The notes under the pieces: model-generated | The model's database searches: none | Seen by the model: the letters and a program-made list of their open reading frames with translations, nothing else | Told to the model about the DNA's origin: nothing | Translations under genes and position numbers: made by a program | Part shown: positions 30,001 to 38,615 of the stretch, in pieces | Position numbering within the stretch: the first letter of the stretch is position 1 | How the letters are laid out: every line of letters begins with the position of its first letter | Assembly: GCA_026129335.1 (NCBI GenBank) | Contig: JAHCIH010000009.1 | Location: 1-64,000, forward strand | From: Anaerolineales bacterium | Lineage (GTDB): Bacteria; Chloroflexota; Anaerolineae; Anaerolineales; UBA11579 | DNA length: 64,000 nucleotides | Reading direction: 5' to 3'

Positions 30001-30426
30001 ATGTCGCACGAGGTCCGCACCATCGCCAAACTGGACGCTTTCCATACAATCGCCTTTTGCAACCACAACGCGGTGCATCTCAATTGGGGCGCTCTCTCGG
30101 TGCACATCCCACGTCACAACTTCAAACACCTGGCGCAAATGCTGCACCAGGCGTCCATTCATGTCGGTGGCGCCGCCGGGCAGCCGCTCAGCAGCCCCTC
30201 CTGCCGGCTGACCCAGGACAGCAAGGGCAACTTTGAGCTGCGTTTCCCTGACCTGGCCATCTACCTGAGCGCCAACGACCTGCTGCAACTGGTGCTGCTG
30301 GTCGAGGAAGCCATCCTGGCGCTGGGGGAGGGCGACGAGTTTGCCGAGCTGCAGTACCCCACTTCGCCGGTGACGGTGCGCGCCCAGCACTGGAGCAGTG
30401 GGCGTTACCGACCTTCCATGAACTAG
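30001..30426 (+). CDS. Hypothetical protein co-transcribed with flavodoxin
   Basis: The 141-residue product has no recognised domain. Conserved-looking features are IAFCNHNAVHLNWG near residue 20 and a C-terminal LSANDLLQLVLLVEEAI helix. It begins one base after the flavodoxin stop. No cysteine cluster and no membrane segment are visible. Confidence 0.65.
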   Translation: MSHEVRTIAKLDAFHTIAFCNHNAVHLNWGALSVHIPRHNFKHLAQMLHQASIHVGGAAGQPLSSPSCRLTQDSKGNFELRFPDLAIYLSANDLLQLVLLVEEAILALGEGDEFAELQYPTSPVTVRAQHWSSGRYRPSMN

Positions 30427-30436
30427 TGCTTCCCTG

Positions 30437-30487
30437 GTAGGGGCGTAGCCTCGTCCTGAGCAAAGCGAAGGGATGCTACGCCCCTAC
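30437..30487. repeat. GTAGGGGCG palindrome, intergenic copy
   Basis: GTAGGGGCGTAGC (30437-30449) and GCTACGCCCCTAC (30475-30487) are perfect reverse complements around a 25-nt loop. The first nine bases match the palindrome inside the transposase gene at 55955-55982. It could be a REP-like element or a terminator of the flavodoxin operon. Confidence 0.7.
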
Positions 30488-30550
30488 GGTTCACCATGCA
30501 GGTAGGCGTTGCGCAACAACGCAGCCCGCCCCGATGCTTTTTTGCTTTGG

Positions 30551-30579
30551 TTGACAGCCCGCACCGCCTAAGCTACACT
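30551..30579 (+). promoter_or_regulatory. Promoter of the oxoamine synthase gene
   Basis: TTGACA at 30551-30556 and TACACT at 30574-30579 are 17 nt apart. A CAGGAG ribosome binding site follows at 30595-30600. Confidence 0.7.
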
Positions 30580-30605
30580 CACTCTCAGTTTTCCCAGGAG
30601 AGTCA

Positions 30606-31814
30606 ATGAGTTTTTCGCGAATTGAAGACAATGTCACCAAGCGGATCGACGCTATCTTGGAGCGTGTCCGCATGGCGCAGGATGCTGACCTGTACTATTA
30701 CAACCAGCCGATCACCGAACTGCGCGGCGGCGCCCGTGTGCTGGTGCGCGGCCGCGAAATGGGCATGTTCGCCTCGTACAGCTATTTGGGCCTGATTGGC
30801 CATCCCAAGATCAACGCCGCGGCCAAGGCCGCCATCGATAAATACGGCACCGGTACGCACGGCGTGCGCAGCCTGGCGGGCACGCTTGAACTGCACCAGC
30901 AGCTCGAGGACACCATCTCCAGCTTCAAGAATGCCGAGGCGGCGATCACCTATACGTCTGGCTATGCCACCAACCTGACCGTGGTCTCCACCATGCTGGG
31001 CCGCCACGACTATGTCTTCTCCGACAAGCTCAACCATGCCAGCATTGTGGATGGCTGCATGATGTCGGGGGCGCGCTTCGTGCGCTTCAAGCACAACGAT
31101 CTGGACGATTTGCAGCGCCGTCTGGAAGAAGCCCCGGCCAGCGCCACCAAGATGGTCATCGCCGACTCGGTGTTCAGCATGGACGGCGACATCATCGACC
31201 TGCCGCGCATTGTCGAGCTCTCCCGCAAGCACAATGCCTGGCTGATGATTGACGAAGCGCACTCGATTGGCGTGCTGGGCGCCACCGGTCGCGGCATCGA
31301 AGAGCACTACGGCATGGACGATGTCATCGACATCAAGATGGGCACGCTGAGCAAGACGATCCCCTCGGTGGGCGGCTATGTGGCCGGCAAGAAGGACATG
31401 ATTAACTTCCTGCGCCACGCCAGCCGGGCGTACATCTTTTCGGCGGCGCTGCCTCCTGCCCAGGCGGCAGCGGCCAACGCATCCTTCCAGATCATCCTGG
31501 AGGAGCCGGAGCGCATGGAGCGCCTGCGGGCCAACTCCACGCAGTTCATCGAAGGCATCAAGAGCCGCGGCTTCGACACGCTGTTCACCGAGACGGCCAT
31601 CGTCCCGGTGGTTTGCGGCACCGACGAGCTGGCCTACGCGATGACCCGCGAGGTGCAGAACAAGGATGTCTTCGTGCTGCCGGTGGTCTCGCCCGCCGTG
31701 CCGGAGGGCCTCTCGCGGCTGCGCGCCACGGTCACCGCAGCGCACGAGCCCGACGAGATCGAGCACGCCATGGACGTGATCGCCGAGGCCGGCAAAAAGC
31801 TCGGCGTAATATAG
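30606..31814 (+). CDS. Alpha-oxoamine synthase family PLP enzyme
   Basis: The 402-residue protein belongs to the class II aminotransferase-like PLP enzymes (BioF, KBL, serine palmitoyltransferase). Marks include GTGTHGVRSLAGTLELHQQLE, NHASIVDG, the Asp-Glu-Ala-His of IDEAHSIGVLG, and the PLP lysine in LSKTIPSVGGY (Lys250). This family condenses an amino acid with an acyl-CoA. No biotin or threonine genes are nearby, so I do not choose among the known activities. It has its own promoter and is followed by a strong terminator. Confidence 0.88.
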   Translation: MSFSRIEDNVTKRIDAILERVRMAQDADLYYYNQPITELRGGARVLVRGREMGMFASYSYLGLIGHPKINAAAKAAIDKYGTGTHGVRSLAGTLELHQQLEDTISSFKNAEAAITYTSGYATNLTVVSTMLGRHDYVFSDKLNHASIVDGCMMSGARFVRFKHNDLDDLQRRLEEAPASATKMVIADSVFSMDGDIIDLPRIVELSRKHNAWLMIDEAHSIGVLGATGRGIEEHYGMDDVIDIKMGTLSKTIPSVGGYVAGKKDMINFLRHASRAYIFSAALPPAQAAAANASFQIILEEPERMERLRANSTQFIEGIKSRGFDTLFTETAIVPVVCGTDELAYAMTREVQNKDVFVLPVVSPAVPEGLSRLRATVTAAHEPDEIEHAMDVIAEAGKKLGVI

Positions 31815-31839
31815 CGGCCTTACAACGCATCTAACCAAA

Positions 31840-31865
31840 GCCGTTGCTCCGGCAACGGCTTTTTC
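31840..31865 (+). terminator. Terminator after the oxoamine synthase gene
   Basis: GCCGTTGC (31840-31847) pairs with GCAACGGC (31852-31859) around TCCG, followed by TTTTT. Confidence 0.85.
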
Positions 31866-31885
31866 GTTCTTTCGCCTGAGGACTA

Positions 31886-33202
31886 ATGAATAAGACATTC
31901 CATGCATTGTTGGGCAACAACCTGGTTGCCTCGATCACTAACAGCACGGTTTGGTTCGCGATCATCTTCTACGCCTACCTGCAAACCGAATCCGTGCTGG
32001 TCAACTCTGTGCTTGGCGGCATGTACCTGGTCGCCGTGGCTCTTTCCGGATTCTGGCTGGGCTCCTTTGTCGATCAGCACAAGAAAAAGACCATGATGCA
32101 GGTCTCCAGCCTGATCTCCCTGGTCGCCTTTGCGCTTTGTTTCGTGATCTACCAAACCGCGGCGCCTGGCGAGTTCGCCCAGGTGGACAGCCCGCGCCTG
32201 TGGGCTTTGGCCGTATTGGTGCTGCTGGGCATGATCGCCGGCAGCATCCGCTCCATCGCCATGCCCACCCTGGTGACGATCCTGTTCCCGCCTGAGGGAC
32301 GCGAGCGGGCCAACGGCCTGGTGGGCACCGTGTTCGGCGTGGCCTTCCTGGTCACTTCGGTGATCAGCGGCCTGCTGGTAGGCCATTCGGGTATGTTCCT
32401 GGTGCTGCTGCTGGCTGTGGTGGCCACCGCGGTGGCCATCGTCCACCTCAGGACGATCGAAGTGCCCGAGCCCAAGATCGCCCGCGGCAAAGGCGCTGTC
32501 AATGGCGTGGACCTGCGCGGCACCTATAAGCTGATCCTCGGTGTTCCCGGCCTGGCGGCGCTGATCCTGTTCACCACCTTCAACAACCTGCTCGGCGGCG
32601 TCTTTATGGCCCTGATGGACCCCTACGGGCTTTCGATGATGTCGGTGGAGGCCTGGGGCTTGCTGTGGGGCCTGGTGAGCAGTGGCTTCATCATCGGCGG
32701 GCTGGTCATCGCCCGTTTTGGATTGGGCGGCAAGCCGCTGCGCGCTCTGTTTGGGGCCAATCTGGTCATTTGGTCGATCTCGTCTGTCTTCACCGCACAG
32801 GCTTCGGTTGTGCTGCTGACCGCCGGCTTGCTGATCTACCTGGCGGTGGTGCCGTTCATCGAAGCCGCCGAGCAGACCATCATCCAGAAAGTGGTGCCGC
32901 AGAGCCGCCAAGGCCGCGTGTTCGGCTTCGCCCAGAGCGTGGAGCTGGCCGCCGCGCCGCTGACCGCCTTGCTGATCGGCCCGCTGGCGGAGTTCTTCTT
33001 CATCCCCTTCATGACCGATGGGGCGGGGGCCGAGCTGATCGGCGGCTGGTTCGGCACCGGCCCGGCGCGCGGCATGGCGCTGGTCTTCACAGTGACCGGC
33101 CTGGTCGGCTTCGTGGTGACCGTCTTCGCCATGCGCTCCAGGCCGGCTCGCCTGCTGGCGGAGCGCTATGCAATGAAAAGCAGCGCGGATACGGGCGAGT
33201 AG
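31886..33202 (+). CDS. MFS transporter, efflux type
   Basis: The 438-residue protein has about 12 transmembrane segments and FVDQHKKKTM in the helix 2-3 loop. It resembles macrolide-type exporters of the MFS (MefA-like). The substrate cannot be deduced. It follows a terminator, so an own promoter is needed; CTGAGG precedes the ATG. It is not adjacent to a regulator. Confidence 0.85.
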   Translation: MNKTFHALLGNNLVASITNSTVWFAIIFYAYLQTESVLVNSVLGGMYLVAVALSGFWLGSFVDQHKKKTMMQVSSLISLVAFALCFVIYQTAAPGEFAQVDSPRLWALAVLVLLGMIAGSIRSIAMPTLVTILFPPEGRERANGLVGTVFGVAFLVTSVISGLLVGHSGMFLVLLLAVVATAVAIVHLRTIEVPEPKIARGKGAVNGVDLRGTYKLILGVPGLAALILFTTFNNLLGGVFMALMDPYGLSMMSVEAWGLLWGLVSSGFIIGGLVIARFGLGGKPLRALFGANLVIWSISSVFTAQASVVLLTAGLLIYLAVVPFIEAAEQTIIQKVVPQSRQGRVFGFAQSVELAAAPLTALLIGPLAEFFFIPFMTDGAGAELIGGWFGTGPARGMALVFTVTGLVGFVVTVFAMRSRPARLLAERYAMKSSADTGE

Positions 33203-33213
33203 CCGAAACGCAG

Positions 33214-33337
33214 GTCATTGCGAGGAGCACATCTAGCCGAAGGCTGGGTAGCGGACGAAGCAATCTGCATCTTGGTTCGCAAGCCCGAGATTGCTTCGTC
33301 GCTTCGCTGGCTCCGCCGCTCCGCTCCTCGCAATGAC
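33214..33337. repeat. Dispersed palindromic repeat, copy 2
   Basis: The 124-nt element has perfect 15-nt terminal inverted repeats, GTCATTGCGAGGAGC and its complement. Inside it GACGAAGCAATCT and AGATTGCTTCGTC form a second stem. It lies between convergent genes. Copies 1 and 3 are at 18311-18522 and 58168-58262. Confidence 0.85.
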
Positions 33338-33344
33338 GAGTAAT

Positions 33345-34409
33345 TCATCCCTTGATCTTCAACCCCAAATATAGCGCGTAGTGCTCGGCGGCTTCTTGCA
33401 GGCGGTCTACTTGCCTGGCGGCTAGCGGCTCAAAGGGCGCGAACTCGAAGGTCAGCGAATCCTTCTTGGCCGTGCGCTTCCAGGTGCCGACTACCTGGCC
33501 GTCGCTGACGATGACTGGCTGGATGATGCCGTTCTTGTAGGGGATCAGCGCCGGCTCCAGTTCGGGGGCGATCACCGCGCTGCGCTCCTTGTAGCCCACG
33601 ATGAACTCATCGAACGAAGGCAGCAGGAAGAGGCCCCTGGCCGCCTGGCTGCCCGGCATCAGCCAGTAGCTGGCCTCGCCGCTGCGCTCCTCGATCAACT
33701 CAGCGCGCAAGGAGTCCAGCGCGGCGCGGCCCTGGGTCAGGGTCAGCCCGGCCCACCAGGCGAAGTCCGCCATCGTCGCCGGGCCGTGGCTGCAGAAGTA
33801 GCGCCGGGCCAGCTCGGCCAGCGCCTCCTGCCCGTCCAGTTCGACTGCATCCGGCGCCCACTCGGCCAGCAGGCCAAAGGTCGGCTGTTTGCCGCTGAGC
33901 GGGCCGATGCAGATTTGGCCGCGCAGGCCGGCATGGGCCAGCAGATGGTAGCCGCGCTGCCCTTCGGTGGAGATGCCGGCGGCCTCCAGCTCGGCATACA
34001 GCGCGCTGCGCTCCAGCAGGCGGCCGCCTTGCAGGGCGCGCTGCAGCACTTGAACGCTCTTGGCCTGCACGGCGGCGTCCAGGCCCTCACGCTCCATGAT
34101 GGTGCGGCCGCCCGCCAGGGGTCGTTGCCCCACCAACTTGATGATCCAGGCCGCGTCGCGCGTCGGCAGCAGGTGGATAGTGCCGCGCAGGCTCCAGACG
34201 CGGACAACCTGTTTGCCGGCGATTGCCTCTTCCACCTCAGCGTGGCTGGGCTGTGCGGCCAGGCGCAGCGCAGCGGCGTACTTGACCGCGGCGTAGTCCT
34301 GCGCCTGCATGGCGCCCATGTGGGCGACCAACTCGGCCAGGCCGCCGGCACCTGGCTGGGCGATGCGCTGGTTGGCCAGGCGCAGACCGCCGATCGGGTT
34401 CATTCCCAT
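33345..34409 (-). CDS. Winged-helix AlkZ/YcaQ-like DNA glycosylase family protein
   Basis: The 354-residue protein belongs to the HTH_42 winged-helix family, whose characterised members (AlkZ, YcaQ) unhook DNA crosslinks and remove alkylated bases. The catalytic Q-x-Q motif is present as MQAQDY (about residues 33-38), and SLRGTIHLLP follows as in the family. The C-terminal FEFAPFEPLAARQ block is also typical. Its role here is inferred from the family. It is convergent with the MFS gene across the dispersed repeat. Confidence 0.83.
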   Translation of the reverse strand: MGMNPIGGLRLANQRIAQPGAGGLAELVAHMGAMQAQDYAAVKYAAALRLAAQPSHAEVEEAIAGKQVVRVWSLRGTIHLLPTRDAAWIIKLVGQRPLAGGRTIMEREGLDAAVQAKSVQVLQRALQGGRLLERSALYAELEAAGISTEGQRGYHLLAHAGLRGQICIGPLSGKQPTFGLLAEWAPDAVELDGQEALAELARRYFCSHGPATMADFAWWAGLTLTQGRAALDSLRAELIEERSGEASYWLMPGSQAARGLFLLPSFDEFIVGYKERSAVIAPELEPALIPYKNGIIQPVIVSDGQVVGTWKRTAKKDSLTFEFAPFEPLAARQVDRLQEAAEHYALYLGLKIKG

Positions 34410-34451
34410 TTGCTCATTCTAACCCTGCTGAGTTGGCGTATCATCAAGCCC

Positions 34452-35636
34452 GTGACCCATCCTCAGCTCATCCTCAAGACCGGGCGCGAGCGCTCGCTGC
34501 TGCGCCGACACCGTTGGGTGTTTTCCGGGGCCGTGGCGGAACTGCGCGACGAGGCACAGCCGGGCGCCACAGTGCAGCTGCGCTCGGCTGCCGGCGAGTT
34601 CCTCGCCTGGGCGGCGTTCAGCCCACAGTCGCAGATCCAGGCCCGGGTATGGTCCTGGGACGAAGCCGAAGCGATTGACGCTGAGTTCCTGCGCCGTCGC
34701 TTGCAGCGTGCCATGGCAGCGCGCCGCGGCCTGGAGGCACAGACGGACAGCTGGCGGCTGGTGCACGCCGAATCCGACGGCCTGCCCGGCTTGGTGGTTG
34801 ACCAATACGGGGATGTGCTGGTGATGCAGTGCCTCAGTTGGGGCGCGGAGGCCTGGCGCGAGACCTTCATCGAACTACTGGCCGAGCTGGTCGCGCCGCG
34901 CGCCATCTACGAGCGCTCCGACGCCGACGTGCGTGCGCTGGAGGGCCTGCCGGAACGGGCTGGCCTCGCCTGGGGCGACCTGCCCGAGCCGGCGCTGAAC
35001 ATCCGCGAGCACGACCTGGCGTTTGGCGTCGATCTGCAAGCCGGCCACAAAACCGGCTTCTACCTGGACCAGCGCGCCAACCGCCTGCTGCTGCGCTCGT
35101 TGGCCACCGGCGCGCAGGTGCTGGACTGCTTCGCCTACACCGGCGGCTTTGCCGCCAACGCGCTGCGGGGTGGGGCGACCGCCGTCACGCTGGTCGAGGA
35201 GTCCGAGACGGCGCTGCAGCTGGCCCGTGAGAATATGGAGCGCAACGGGCTGGCGGTGGACGCGGCGGAATTCCTGCGCGGCGATGCCTTCCAGGTGCTG
35301 CGCCGCTTCCGCGACGAAGGCCGCCAGTTCGACGTCATTGTGCTCGACCCGCCCAAGTTCGCGCCGACCAAGGCGCAAGCCGAGCGCGCCGCGCGCGGCT
35401 ACAAGGACATCAACCTGCTGGCCCTTAAGTTGCTACGTCCCAGCGGGCGCCTGCTCACCTTCTCCTGCTCGGGCGGCGTGGACGCCGCCCTGTTCCAGAA
35501 GATCGTGGCCGGCGCGGCATTGGATGCCGGCGCCGATGCGCGCATCCTGGAGCGTCTGGGCGCCGGGCCGGACCATCCGGTGGCGCTGAACTTCCCGGAA
35601 GGCGAATATTTGAAAGGCTTGTTGATCGGCAATTAG
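34452..35636 (+). CDS. rlmI: RlmI-like 23S rRNA m5C methyltransferase
   Basis: The 394-residue protein has an N-terminal PUA-like RNA-binding domain (LKTGRERSLLRRHRWVFSGAV), an EEHRMT-like middle domain, and a class I SAM domain with VLDCFAYTGGFAANAL and the catalytic-region VLDPPKFA, ending FSCSGGV. E. coli RlmI methylates C1962 of 23S rRNA; that exact target is inferred. I chose GTG at 34452, which lies 7 nt after TATCAT (34439-34444), a leaderless arrangement; the longer upstream frame is antisense to the neighbouring gene. Confidence 0.88.
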   Translation: MTHPQLILKTGRERSLLRRHRWVFSGAVAELRDEAQPGATVQLRSAAGEFLAWAAFSPQSQIQARVWSWDEAEAIDAEFLRRRLQRAMAARRGLEAQTDSWRLVHAESDGLPGLVVDQYGDVLVMQCLSWGAEAWRETFIELLAELVAPRAIYERSDADVRALEGLPERAGLAWGDLPEPALNIREHDLAFGVDLQAGHKTGFYLDQRANRLLLRSLATGAQVLDCFAYTGGFAANALRGGATAVTLVEESETALQLARENMERNGLAVDAAEFLRGDAFQVLRRFRDEGRQFDVIVLDPPKFAPTKAQAERAARGYKDINLLALKLLRPSGRLLTFSCSGGVDAALFQKIVAGAALDAGADARILERLGAGPDHPVALNFPEGEYLKGLLIGN

Positions 35637-35704
35637 AGGATGGTAAAAGGGGCGGGCTGATAGCTTTTGCAAATCCCGGCATGCGATAATTGGGTGAGGG
35701 AGCC

Positions 35705-36898
35705 ATGCCGACCAAAATCCAAAACACCGTCGTATACGGCGACCCGATCGACCAGGCTGCGCTGAAGCAGATACACACCGCTGCGCAGCACGAGCGCGTG
35801 GTGCACACCGTGCTGATGGCCGACCATCACAAAGGTTACGGCGTGCCCATCGGCGGTGTGGTGGCGTACCGCGAGGCGATCTCGCCCACCGGAGTGGGCT
35901 ACGACATCGGCTGCGGCAACATGGCGGTCAAGCTGGACCTGCGCAATACGATGACCCGTGAAGAGCGCATCCAGATCGGCCGGCAGATCCAATCACTGAT
36001 TTCCTTCGGCGTGGGTGAGAAGAACCTGCAGCGCGTCTGGGACGACCGCCTCGAGGGCGATTGGTGGCAGATGCCGCACCTGAAGGGCCTGCGCCGCACT
36101 GCCGAAGAGCAGCTGGGCACTGTGGGCGGCGGCAACCACTATGTGGACATCTTCGAAGACGAAGACGGCTATGTGTGGATCGGCGTGCACTTCGGCTCGC
36201 GCGGCCTGGGCCACCAGATCGCCACGCACTTCCTCAAGGAAGGCGGCGCGGCCAAAGGCATGGATGCCGAGCCGCTGGTCTTCGAGGAAGGCCATCCGCT
36301 GTTTAATCCCTACCTCGAATCAATGAAGTTGGCCGGCGTGTACGCCACTGTGGGGCGCGAGTGGGCCTGCCACGCCATCGCCGAGCAGGTCTTCGCCGCT
36401 GAGATATTGGATCGCGTGCACAACCACCACAACTACGCCTGGCTGGAGGAGCATCCCAGGTTTGGCGGAGAGATCTATGTCGTGCGCAAGGGCGCCACGC
36501 CTGCTTTCGATGGCCAGCGCGGCTTCATCGGGGCTTCGATGGGCGACGACAGCTACATCGTGGCCGGCGTGGCCAACGACGAAGCGGCCGAGGCGCTGTA
36601 TTCCACCGTGCACGGCGCTGGCCGGGTCATGTCGCGCACCGCTGCCCGCGGCAAGTACGACCGCCGCACGGGTAGGCAGCTGCAGCGGGGGCAGATTTCA
36701 GAGCGGGCCATGGCCGACTGGCTCAAGGAGCGCGATGTGCTGCTCTTCGGCGGCGATTTGGACGAAGCACCGCAGGCCTACAAGCGCCTGGACGAAGTGC
36801 TCGTCCACCATCAGAACACCATCGTCATCAAGCATGTGCTCAAGCCGCTGATCGTGTTGATGGCGGGCAAGGATGTGTTTGACCCGTATAAGGATTAG
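35705..36898 (+). CDS. rtcB: RtcB-type RNA ligase
   Basis: RtcB joins 3'-phosphate or 2',3'-cyclic phosphate RNA ends to 5'-OH ends with GTP and Mn2+. The 397-residue protein has GVGYDIGCGN (metal-binding Asp and Cys), GTVGGGNHYVDI, GVHFGSRGLGHQ and HGAGRVMSR, which holds the guanylated histidine. Its metal-site wording differs slightly from the canonical DINCG. No archease or RtcA gene is nearby. The ATG at 35705 follows GAGGGAG; an upstream start at 35690 is less likely. Confidence 0.92.
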   Translation: MPTKIQNTVVYGDPIDQAALKQIHTAAQHERVVHTVLMADHHKGYGVPIGGVVAYREAISPTGVGYDIGCGNMAVKLDLRNTMTREERIQIGRQIQSLISFGVGEKNLQRVWDDRLEGDWWQMPHLKGLRRTAEEQLGTVGGGNHYVDIFEDEDGYVWIGVHFGSRGLGHQIATHFLKEGGAAKGMDAEPLVFEEGHPLFNPYLESMKLAGVYATVGREWACHAIAEQVFAAEILDRVHNHHNYAWLEEHPRFGGEIYVVRKGATPAFDGQRGFIGASMGDDSYIVAGVANDEAAEALYSTVHGAGRVMSRTAARGKYDRRTGRQLQRGQISERAMADWLKERDVLLFGGDLDEAPQAYKRLDEVLVHHQNTIVIKHVLKPLIVLMAGKDVFDPYKD

Positions 36899-36911
36899 GG
36901 GATAGAAATTC

Positions 36912-36963
36912 GAGATTGGAGATTAGAGATTTGGCGGAATGCCAGTCTCTAATCTCCAATCTC
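36912..36963. repeat. Intergenic palindrome between convergent genes
   Basis: Two perfect 18-nt arms, beginning GAGATTGGAGATTAGAGA (36912-36929) and ending at 36963, flank a short loop. Each arm also contains tandem GAGATT-like units. It may terminate both rtcB and the ABC operon. Confidence 0.75.
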
Positions 36964-36979
36964 TAGTCTCGGGTTCTCT

Positions 36980-37768
36980 CTACGCTGACGCGCCGGTGTA
37001 GTGCTTCAGGCCAAAATACCAGACTTTGCGCGAGACAAAAGCCAGAAAGACGGTGAAGCCGAAGGTGAAGCCCAGCGTCTCCAGCGTCAGGCGGCCGGTG
37101 AGCGCCTCAGCCGGCACGGTGACGGCGAAAGCCACCGGCACCACGTAGGTCAGGCCCAGGCGCAGCCATTCGGGGTAAATGCCCACTGGCCAGCGTCCGG
37201 CCTGGAAGATGCTGCTGAGCATCTCCATCATCTCCCAGACGCGCACGAACCAAAAGGCCAGCGTGCAGGCCATCAGGATGATGCTGTAGATCATCACCGC
37301 GCCCATCAGCAGCGTGGCGACGAAGACCAGCGCCTGGAGCCAGCTGGTCTGCAGGCCGATCTGGGTGATGGCCACGCCCAGGACCACCAGGCCGATGATC
37401 ACGTCCACCAGCCGCCACACGGCGAACTGGCGCACGCTGATCAGCACCTGGGCGTCTTCCGGCTTGGTCAGGGTGAAATCCAGCCGGCCCTCGCGCACAT
37501 CTTCCATGAAAGCCCACATGTTGGGGAAGACCAGTGAACCGATCAGGCCGGACATGAAGAAGAACACGCCATAGATGGCGAGCAGCTCGGCGTGGCCCCA
37601 GCCACCCAGGGTTTGCGTGTAGCTGAAGACCACGTTGAGGATGATCAGGCCGGTGACCAACATCAACGTGGACTGAAACAGCTGGATGAAAAAATTGGCC
37701 CGGTACTGCACTTCGTTCAACACGTTGACCCGGGCGAACAGGCGGAACAGTTCTAGTCCTCGGAACAT
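36980..37768 (-). CDS. ABC-2 type exporter permease (third permease)
   Basis: The 262-residue protein has six hydrophobic segments and the MFRGLELFRLFARVNVLNEVQYRANFF N-terminal pattern of the PF06182-like ABC-2 permeases. It begins one base after the second permease gene, so it belongs to the operon with the ATPase at 39455-40453. It is clearly more diverged from the other two permeases than they are from each other. The substrate is unknown. Confidence 0.85.
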   Translation of the reverse strand: MFRGLELFRLFARVNVLNEVQYRANFFIQLFQSTLMLVTGLIILNVVFSYTQTLGGWGHAELLAIYGVFFFMSGLIGSLVFPNMWAFMEDVREGRLDFTLTKPEDAQVLISVRQFAVWRLVDVIIGLVVLGVAITQIGLQTSWLQALVFVATLLMGAVMIYSIILMACTLAFWFVRVWEMMEMLSSIFQAGRWPVGIYPEWLRLGLTYVVPVAFAVTVPAEALTGRLTLETLGFTFGFTVFLAFVSRKVWYFGLKHYTGASA

Positions 37769-37769
37769 C

Positions 37770-38615
37770 TCAACTCCCTACTGCAGTAAAGCGCTTGATG
37801 GCCTGCTTCCAGACCAGCATCACCAAGGTGTAGCCGCCCACGATCCAGGCCAACTGGGTGAGCACGCCGGCGCCAAAATCTGCCGGAGAGACCCGGCCCA
37901 GCAGCACCTCGATGGGAAAGTAAAAGGTCCATTGGAAGGGCAGGAAGGCGGCGACTTGCTGCGTCCACTCAGGCATGATGGTCAGCGGCACCAGGCGTCC
38001 GGAGAAGAGCAGCTCGCTGACAAAGTACAACTCGAACAAAGCATCGATGCGCTCGGTCCAAAAGCAGATCAGACCCAACAGCCACATGAACAGGAAGCGC
38101 ACGAAGAAGGCCATCATCAGCACCACGGGGAAGGCCAGCATCTGCCACAGTTCCGGGCTGATCTCTGGCTTGAAGAACAGCCAGAGCAGGGCGCCCATCG
38201 GCAGCCAGTAGATCACCTGCGGTACTTTGTAGCCCAGGTAGTAACCCAGGTCCACCTGGATGGGGTGCACGGGGCGCAGTAGTTCGGCGGCCAGGCGGCC
38301 GTTGCGAATGCGCCAGTTGAAGCTGTATGGCCCCAGGGTTAGGTTGAACTGGCGCACCAGGGTCCAGATGATGTAGTAGCCGGCGAACTGCGCCGTGGTG
38401 TAGCCGCCCACCTGGCCGCCCTGCGCGTCCGAAACCGTGGTCCACACCACCAGGTAGATGACCGGTTCCATCAGCACGTGGACCATGAACAACAGGTTGG
38501 CCAGGCGGTATTGCAGCTGCTCAATGATCGCCTGGCGGGCTGCCACGGCGTACATGGCGATGCGGTCGCGCAGCGGCGTGTTGGCCGCGTTGCCGGGGAG
38601 GGTTGCCTTGGCCAT
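37770..38615 (-). CDS. ABC-2 type exporter permease (second, paralog)
   Basis: The 281-residue protein with six hydrophobic segments is a close paralog of the upstream permease. They share long blocks such as AARQAIIEQLQYR-ANL, YWLPMGALLWL and LPFQWTFYFPIE. Its ATG immediately follows the upstream TAG stop. The two probably form a heterodimer, with the third permease as an extra or alternative subunit. Confidence 0.87.
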   Translation of the reverse strand: MAKATLPGNAANTPLRDRIAMYAVAARQAIIEQLQYRLANLLFMVHVLMEPVIYLVVWTTVSDAQGGQVGGYTTAQFAGYYIIWTLVRQFNLTLGPYSFNWRIRNGRLAAELLRPVHPIQVDLGYYLGYKVPQVIYWLPMGALLWLFFKPEISPELWQMLAFPVVLMMAFFVRFLFMWLLGLICFWTERIDALFELYFVSELLFSGRLVPLTIMPEWTQQVAAFLPFQWTFYFPIEVLLGRVSPADFGAGVLTQLAWIVGGYTLVMLVWKQAIKRFTAVGS

